Shown: piece by piece, positions 6,741 to 10,595 of the stretch
How the letters are laid out: every line of letters starts with the position of its first letter
How positions within the stretch are numbered: the stretch's first letter is position 1
Origin: Caldifarciminota bacterium UBA3073
Lineage (GTDB): Bacteria > Hydrothermota > UBA3073
DNA length: 10,595 nucleotides
Assembly (NCBI GenBank): GCA_002366725.1
Contig: DFBT01000064.1
Span: forward strand, 1-10,595
Direction: 5' to 3'
Translations under genes and position numbers: made by a program
The notes under the pieces: model-generated
The model's database searches: none
What the model was told of the DNA's origin: nothing
What the model saw: only the letters and a program-made list of their open reading frames with translations

Positions 6741-7328
6741 TCATCTTGCAATTATCAAAACCTTTGTAACCGCTGTATAGGCTTTTCTGCCGAAAGTGAA
6801 GATAATCTCGTCATTTTCGGAAACTTTTTCTCTATCGAAAAATTTATCAATCTTTTCAAAAACAAGACTAAAATTTCTTTTTAATTCCCAACTCTTTTCC
6901 GGGTTAACTTTGTTTAATAAGACCACAAACAAACGGTTATCTGCACCAAATCTTTGAGCTCCCTGATTTTCATACATCCAGATTGCCAAATCTTTCGGGT
7001 TTTCTGTAGCATAACTCGGTTCATAATCACGCGGTAGATAAGTTACTTTTAGGTCAAATGGCTGACCGTTAAAGAAAATATCAATCCCTTTTATGTTTTT
7101 GAGAGTGGGAATTACATTAGAATGAGTGCTTATATGTTCCTCAATCAATACTGTTGTCCAATGATTAAACCAAGTGCAAATTACATAATTGGTTACATCA
7201 TCGTGAAGTTTAGCCTTAACACTGCTTAGTAAATCTTCATATCTGACAAACTTTCTTACATATTCAGTCTGAATTTTTCGATCCAATTGTCCCTGAACCA
7301 CACCCCAAGAAAAACTCTTTACCTTCAT
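6741..7328 (-). CDS. Putative PD-(D/E)XK restriction endonuclease
   Basis: I do not recognise a named family for this 195-residue protein. It carries a plausible PD-(D/E)XK nuclease core: a helix with E63/E64, then GID (D83), then FDLKVT (D92, K94), in the order and spacing typical of restriction enzymes. The rest alternates strands and helices, with no signal peptide or membrane segment. The ATG at 7328 overlaps the stop of a DNA methyltransferase remnant (TAATG), and GGGGAG lies nine bases upstream. Such tight methyltransferase-endonuclease coupling is the classic type II restriction-modification layout. The cognate methyltransferase is reduced to its last 41 codons, so the nuclease may be inactive, or protection may come from elsewhere. 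Function is inferred from motif plus context. Confidence 0.6.
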   Translation of the reverse strand: MKVKSFSWGVVQGQLDRKIQTEYVRKFVRYEDLLSSVKAKLHDDVTNYVICTWFNHWTTVLIEEHISTHSNVIPTLKNIKGIDIFFNGQPFDLKVTYLPRDYEPSYATENPKDLAIWMYENQGAQRFGADNRLFVVLLNKVNPEKSWELKRNFSLVFEKIDKFFDREKVSENDEIIFTFGRKAYTAVTKVLIIAR

Positions 7329-7453
7329 TAGTTCTTTCTCCCCAAAATTTTCCTTTTAGCCGATTCGCAATATTCCTCGCAATTATCTATAAGTATAAAA
7401 TTTCTATTAAGTTCTTTAGAAAATGAGAACTTTTTACTAATATGGGCAGCATC
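7328..7453 (-). pseudogene. C-terminal remnant of a second DNA methyltransferase
   Basis: After the stop codons of the 56-residue gene the same frame stays open for 41 codons, encoding NRNFILIDNCEEYCESAKRK near its end. This is clearly related to GRKFILIDNCKEYCKIAEDR at the end of the methyltransferase fragment at 7627-7914, but diverged. It corresponds to the strand and helix after motif I of beta-class DNA methyltransferases. The motif I region itself is gone. It has no start codon of its own. Its stop overlaps the start of the putative endonuclease, showing what the lost gene was coupled to. Confidence 0.65.
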
Positions 7454-7456
7454 TCA

Positions 7457-7627
7457 TTAATCTATTGCTTTTAGTTTCTTGAAAACAGCCTGCAACTCTT
7501 TATCTGTGATTTCGATTCCTTCCCAATTTAAATAACCTATGATTTGCTCCTTAATAGGTCTCATCCATCCAGCACAAATTCTACTCTCTAAATCTGCAAT
7601 TAGGTCTTTTAATTCTTCTCCTGACAT
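7457..7627 (-). CDS. Small uncharacterised protein coupled to a methyltransferase fragment
   Basis: A 56-residue open frame (starting MSGEELKDLIADLESRI, containing GWMRPIKEQIIGYLNWEG, ending KKLKAID) begins at an ATG that overlaps the stop of the methyltransferase fragment (TAATG), with GGAGG eight bases upstream. That makes it a credible gene despite its size. It is mildly acidic and probably helical, with no Cys pairs or membrane segment. I do not recognise it. Two stop codons in a row end it, followed in the same frame by the second methyltransferase tail, which suggests a deletion junction nearby. It may be a small accessory to a restriction-modification system. Confidence 0.65.
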   Translation of the reverse strand: MSGEELKDLIADLESRICAGWMRPIKEQIIGYLNWEGIEITDKELQAVFKKLKAID

Positions 7628-7914
7628 TATGCTTTCCTCCTTTCCAGAGGTATAGTGTTACCCAACCTATCCTCTGCGATTTTGCAATATTCTTTACAAT
7701 TATCAATAAGAATGAATTTACGTCCAAGTTTCTTTGCTACAACTCCCACAGTTCCACTGCCTGCAAACATATCTAAAACTATATTATCTTGATAGGAATA
7801 AAACTTAATTAATCTATATACAAGTTCTTCCGGAAATGGCGCAGGATGTCCTATTTTTTTTCTACTTTCTGGCGTAAAAGTCCATATACTCCTTGTATAT
7901 TTCATAAATTTCAC
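7627..7914 (-). pseudogene. C-terminal half of a beta-class DNA methyltransferase
   Basis: The 95-codon frame encodes the end of an amino-methyltransferase (N4-cytosine or N6-adenine type): motif X-like HPAPFPEELVYRLI (23-36), motif I LDMFAGSGTVG (47-57) that binds S-adenosylmethionine, and FILIDNCKEYCKIAEDRL. In the beta class the catalytic (D/N/S)PP(Y/W) motif precedes these elements, and it is absent. The frame opens at GTG 7914 or ATG 7905 without a ribosome site, and a stop lies two codons upstream. The 128 bases before it hold no recognisable methyltransferase sequence. It is therefore a truncated remnant, not expected to methylate DNA alone. Its stop overlaps the next gene's ATG. Confidence 0.75.
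7636..7640 (-). promoter_or_regulatory. Ribosome binding site of the 56-residue gene
   Basis: GGAGG on the minus strand, within aaaggagg, lies eight bases before the ATG at 7627. It supports real translation of this small frame. Confidence 0.65.
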
Positions 7915-8042
7915 AACTCAGTTACCGCATCACAGAATCCTCTTTGTCACGGATTTTACCTACCTTATCTGGCAACAAATAAAATTTTAATATGAGCTGC
8001 ATAAAGCTTTTTGTAATAAATGAAATTTATTGTATCTTTAGC

Positions 8043-8276
8043 TTAATAAACCTGCTCAATTATCTTGCTGATTATCTCGTCATTATCAAAATCAATATGT
8101 TCAAAACTACCAAGTAATTCCCCATCAGAAGAATAAATTGATACTCCTTCAATATCTCCTAATTGCCTTTCATAAACTATACCTGTCTTTGGGTCAGCCG
8201 TCGACTCTCTTACATCAGGATCAAAGTAATGTCTAACTTTGAATTTCTCTCCAAAGCATTCGATAAACTTCTCCAT
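8043..8276 (-). CDS. Acidic hypothetical protein, 77 residues
   Basis: I do not recognise this protein. It is short and acidic (about 18 Asp/Glu against 8 Lys/Arg), with a likely beta-rich middle (TGIVYERQLGDIEGVSIYSS, then DGELLGSFEHIDF) and a helical end (NDEIISKIIEQVY). There is no signal peptide or membrane segment. The ATG at 8276 has GGGAG a few bases upstream. It begins 35 bases after the EVE-like nuclease gene on the same strand, so the two are probably cotranscribed. An accessory, inhibitor or DNA-mimic role can be imagined from its charge and position, but nothing in the sequence proves it. Confidence 0.65.
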   Translation of the reverse strand: MEKFIECFGEKFKVRHYFDPDVRESTADPKTGIVYERQLGDIEGVSIYSSDGELLGSFEHIDFDNDEIISKIIEQVY

Positions 8277-8311
8277 TTTCTCTCCCTTCTTTTAAAAGTG
8301 TACTGTCAAAT

Positions 8312-9343
8312 TCAGAAGTTCTCCATTCTGAATTCAATCTCACCATCTTTTACTTCGTATTTGACGAATGTAATACCTCTATCACTAAAATCGCTGTTTT
8401 TTGCTTTAAGTTTCGCTCTTTCATTAAAATCAAATGCTATCAAAATTGGCTGAACAGTTTCAATTTCACTTCCCGCGAGTCTTCCCGCAACCCACTTTGA
8501 ATATTCAATAACTTGAGAAACATCTTTATCACCAGCGGTATCTCGTTTTAACTCAACAACACTGAATTTGTATCTTAAAGGAAAACCTGTATATTTAATA
8601 TTCTTATGATAGCATAGAATATCTATATTTTTTCTTGTAACATGGTAAGGAACATTGTTTGCAAACCATTCTAAATCTTCAGCCGGCCCAAAAATTTCTC
8701 TTAAGTCTTTTCGGTTGGTATCATCAATATTCGTAATTAACCACGCTCTCAATATATCTTCCAAGTAAACTTTGCCATTTCTATCAAGCGGGAGCTTAAT
8801 TTCAACCATATTTTTTGAAGAATAAGAGCTAATTTGAGATGGTTTATTCATTGCGTTTCCATTTATTTTTACAAGCAATTCAATAAGAGCTTCAGTGGCC
8901 TCGGGGTTTATAGTGTTAATTCCTCTTGGACCCTGTATTTTTCGATAAAACCACCCCCAGAATTTGGATTCATATTCTTTTGTGGAGAATAAATAATCTT
9001 CAGGCACTGGTTCAGGAAAGTAATTTAAACATTCTATCTTTACTCTTATAGGCCAGGTTTCACCAACACAACCAATTGGTGTTGGATCAAAAAATGGCTT
9101 ACTTACAATTTTGTATATACCGTGGAATCCCGCTTGACGTTCATAAAGAAAGACCGCATCTCCAATTCGTGTACCCAAAATATCGCCTATCATTCCAAAA
9201 TATGGTTTTCTGCCATTATTCAAATTTTCTTTAATTACTTTATCAAATGTATTTGGAATTGCTTTGATCCCTACACCCCAAAAACTGTTGTCTCTTACTA
9301 TCGGAAAGGTATTCTTGTCAGTTATAAAAACATGTGCTTTCAT
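8312..9343 (-). CDS. EVE/PUA-like domain fused to a PD-(D/E)XK nuclease
   Basis: This 343-residue protein has two parts. The N-terminal half (about 1-135) resembles EVE/PUA-like domains: the opening FITDKNTFPIVRDN with FWGVGI, then GTRIGDAVFLYERQAGFHGI and a YKIVSKPFFD strand. The C-terminal part (about 195-343) carries a NucS/DUF91-like PD-(D/E)XK core: E225, DILC (D241), FSVVELKRD (E264, K266) and the following helix SQVIEYSKWV (Q277, Y281). EVE/PUA-like domains often read modified bases, and their fusion to nucleases is known in modification-dependent (type IV) restriction. That is the inferred role. Its ATG overlaps the stop of the small basic gene upstream (ATGA), so the two are coupled. 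The sequence is AT-rich, unlike dnaB or nadE, suggesting transfer. Confidence 0.75.
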   Translation of the reverse strand: MKAHVFITDKNTFPIVRDNSFWGVGIKAIPNTFDKVIKENLNNGRKPYFGMIGDILGTRIGDAVFLYERQAGFHGIYKIVSKPFFDPTPIGCVGETWPIRVKIECLNYFPEPVPEDYLFSTKEYESKFWGWFYRKIQGPRGINTINPEATEALIELLVKINGNAMNKPSQISSYSSKNMVEIKLPLDRNGKVYLEDILRAWLITNIDDTNRKDLREIFGPAEDLEWFANNVPYHVTRKNIDILCYHKNIKYTGFPLRYKFSVVELKRDTAGDKDVSQVIEYSKWVAGRLAGSEIETVQPILIAFDFNERAKLKAKNSDFSDRGITFVKYEVKDGEIEFRMENF

Positions 9344-9522
9344 ATTAGATCTACATCGTTAAATTTTGAAACCTTGGGATGGTCAGATTTCTTCACTTCC
9401 AGAGTTGATGCCTTCTTCTCCTTGTCGGGATAGACATATAACCCCAACTGTTCGTGAACCGTCCTTGTCAGATCACTGGTTTTTTTTGTCTTTTTCTCTT
9501 TTGGTGTTTGTTTTGTTGACAT
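9340..9522 (-). CDS. Small basic protein coupled to the EVE-like nuclease
   Basis: The 60-residue product has a Lys/Thr-rich, probably disordered start (PKEKKTKKTSD), a short central segment (VHEQLGLYVYPDKEKKAS), and a mixed-charge tail ending FNDVDLI. I know no family for it. AAGGAG nine bases before the ATG at 9522 makes it a credible gene, and its stop overlaps the start of the EVE-like nuclease (ATGA). It is the first gene of the accessory island in the direction of transcription. It may be a nucleic-acid-binding partner of the nuclease or a short leader that sets its translation. Both are inference. Confidence 0.65.
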   Translation of the reverse strand: MSTKQTPKEKKTKKTSDLTRTVHEQLGLYVYPDKEKKASTLEVKKSDHPKVSKFNDVDLI

Positions 9523-9531
9523 CTTGATTTA

Positions 9532-9537
9532 CTCCTT
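9532..9537 (-). promoter_or_regulatory. Ribosome binding site of the small basic gene
   Basis: AAGGAG on the minus strand lies nine bases upstream of the ATG at 9522 and supports that start. Confidence 0.6.
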
Positions 9538-9553
9538 TATTTTAACCCGTTAT

Positions 9554-9631
9554 CGCAATCTAAAGATTGCGGCTACCAAGAGACTGCGGACAGGGACAAG
9601 TCCGAGACTCTTGTCGCAACCGGGAGGTTGC
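9554..9631. repeat. Three consecutive hairpins in the glycosylase-island spacer
   Basis: Hairpin 1 is cgcaatct/agattgcg (9554-9561, 9564-9571). Hairpin 2 has nested stems caagag/ctcttg (9577-9582, 9608-9613) and cggac/gtccg (9587-9591, 9600-9604). Hairpin 3 is gcaac/gttgc (9616-9620, 9627-9631). Units 1 and 3 are followed by ggctac and tcctac, so they look like diverged copies of one unit. The block lies between the glycosylase gene and the island. It may be a repeat cluster and could also end glycosylase transcripts. Confidence 0.65.
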
Positions 9632-9654
9632 TCCTACATAATATTTTTTATTTA

Positions 9655-9684
9655 TCAGCGTCTATCTGCGTTAATCTGCGTCCT
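9655..9684. repeat. Repeat word encoding the glycosylase C-terminus
   Basis: Read on the minus strand, the last codons contain acgcagattaacgcagata, with gcagat occurring twice and then gacgctga including the stop. The same acgcagattaa word occurs at 5065-5075 and 5141-5151, and gcagatta at 2733-2740, in the intergenic family B elements. The match with noncoding sequence shows that a repeat has become part of the reading frame. Confidence 0.7.
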
Positions 9685-10347
9685 AAACTCGTCATACATT
9701 TTCCTCGCAAATTTTAGGTCTTCCCACGAGCCCTTTTTCCATTCCTGGTGGTAAATAAGCGCCGCGGGATGATATGTGGGAATTACTTTTACTCCCTTAT
9801 AATAAAGAACATTTCCCCTTATCCGCGAGAGAGAACCGGTGTATCCGGTTAAAAGCCTCAGCGCGTGCCTTCCCAGCGCGAGGATGATCTTCGGCTTGAT
9901 GAGTTCAACCTGTCTCACCAGATAACCTTTACACGCACTCACCTCATCGGGTTTGGGGTCTCTGTTATTCGGTGGTCTGCACTTCAAAACATTGGCTATG
10001 TAAATCTCCTCTCTCGTTAAATGTATCGCCTTTAACATCTTTGATAGTAGTTCTCCAGCCGCTCCGACAAAAGGCTCTCCCGTCATATCCTCCCTGTATC
10101 CGGGTGCCTCACCAATGAGCATTAGAATTGCGTTTTCGTTGCCCTTTCCAAAAACCACATTTCTTCTCGTTTTGTGGAGTGGGCATTTCCTGCATTCTCC
10201 ACACTCAAGTTTAAGATTCTCAAGTTCCCTATGTGTATCAACGCCTTCATTTTTCTTTCGCCTGTCGAAGTACAGGAACTCTTCCCCAAGCATCTGCTTC
10301 TCTTTCAGGTAACTCAAAACAAGTGTTTTTAATCCCTCTTTTACCAT
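9655..10347 (-). CDS. Family 4 uracil-DNA glycosylase (4Fe-4S type)
   Basis: This enzyme removes uracil from DNA to start base excision repair. The 230-residue protein shows motif A GEAPGYREDMTGEPFVGAAG (79-98), NVLKCRPPNNRDPKPDE (119-135), and the C-terminal active-site segment TYHPAA (191-196). Cysteines C52 and C55 (in ECRKCPL), C123 and C139 fit the four iron-sulfur ligands of family 4. The N-terminal extension of about 40 residues before the iron-sulfur region is common in bacterial members. The ATG at 10347 has no obvious ribosome site. The final residues (RTQINADRR) and the stop are encoded by an intergenic repeat word, so the natural C-terminus has probably been replaced or extended. 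The gene stands alone, with the AT-rich island downstream. Confidence 0.93.
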   Translation of the reverse strand: MVKEGLKTLVLSYLKEKQMLGEEFLYFDRRKKNEGVDTHRELENLKLECGECRKCPLHKTRRNVVFGKGNENAILMLIGEAPGYREDMTGEPFVGAAGELLSKMLKAIHLTREEIYIANVLKCRPPNNRDPKPDEVSACKGYLVRQVELIKPKIILALGRHALRLLTGYTGSLSRIRGNVLYYKGVKVIPTYHPAALIYHQEWKKGSWEDLKFARKMYDEFRTQINADRR

Positions 10348-10445
10348 AATTCTAAATCACGCACAAGCTCTCATCGCGACCGGGACAGGCAGTGCAAAAA
10401 GTCAAATAAGTAGTCTCAAAATTTATGGCTACCGGCTCTAAAAGG

Positions 10446-10595
10446 TGTCATTGCGAGCCAAAGCCCTGAGCCGAAGCTCCGAGCGAAGCGAAGAGGTAGC
10501 AAAGGGGCGGCGAAGCAATCTAATTCCCGAGCATACGAACAGGACTTATCCCTACTTGGCAATTCCATAAAATGAGATTGCTTCGGGGGTTGCTT
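10446..10595. repeat. Left part of palindromic repeat family A, cut by the window end
   Basis: tcattgcgag (10448-10457) opens the element. gaagcaatct (10512-10521) and gagattgctt (10574-10583) are the inner inverted arms, around a longer centre than in the copy at 5995. The final 18 bases (10578-10595) are identical to bases 16-33. I see no gene between 10348 and the window end. Confidence 0.75.

Noticed and set aside
7922..8026. Short minus-strand open stretch before the methyltransferase fragment (ends KIRDKEDSVMR), possibly its missing N-terminus
   Set aside because: It is in another frame, only 34 codons long, and shows no methyltransferase motif, so a link cannot be supported.
1..10595. 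Possible circular element, because the ends share 18 identical bases
   Set aside because: The shared word lies in a dispersed repeat that also occurs internally, the flanking bases differ at once (g at 15, a at 10577), and the gene content (dnaB, nadE, scpB, mlaEF) is chromosomal.

Overview
This window looks like a chromosomal fragment from an uncultured diderm bacterium. The outer-membrane lipid transport genes mlaE and mlaF imply an outer membrane, and ScpB, replicative helicase DnaB, NadE and a family 4 uracil-DNA glycosylase are bacterial housekeeping genes. Several families of short palindromic repeats fill the spaces between genes. I cannot name the phylum from the sequence alone.

Left part (1-5042): a plus-strand pair, nadE and a small coiled-coil phasin-like gene, converges on a minus-strand housekeeping series (dnaB, mlaE, mlaF, scpB). 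A strong hairpin lies between the two groups. mlaF and scpB overlap, while dnaB, mlaE and mlaF are separated by 110-125 bp spacers that carry palindromic sequence.

Middle part (about 5290-9540): an AT-rich accessory island, entirely on the minus strand, that looks like an eroding defense island. In transcription order it holds a small basic protein, an EVE/PUA-like plus PD-(D/E)XK nuclease joined to it by an ATGA overlap, an acidic 77-residue protein, the C-terminal half of a beta-class DNA methyltransferase, a 56-residue protein coupled by TAATG, the last 41 codons of a second methyltransferase, a putative PD-(D/E)XK restriction endonuclease coupled by TAATG, a MntA-like minimal nucleotidyltransferase with a frameshifted coupled partner, and a DUF4145-like gene whose 5' end is split by a palindromic repeat. 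No complete methyltransferase remains in view.

Right part (9541-10595): three consecutive hairpins, then a minus-strand family 4 uracil-DNA glycosylase whose last residues are encoded by an intergenic repeat, then another copy of the palindromic repeat. Both ends of the window lie inside that same repeat family and share an 18-base identical word, so the fragment probably ends where an assembly broke at repeats.

Nothing here is a complete, clearly new system. The most promising candidate is the coupled small-basic-protein plus EVE-like nuclease pair (8312-9522), a possible modification-dependent restriction module. The clearest direct observation is how repeats reshape coding ends: a split DUF4145 gene and a repeat-encoded glycosylase C-terminus.
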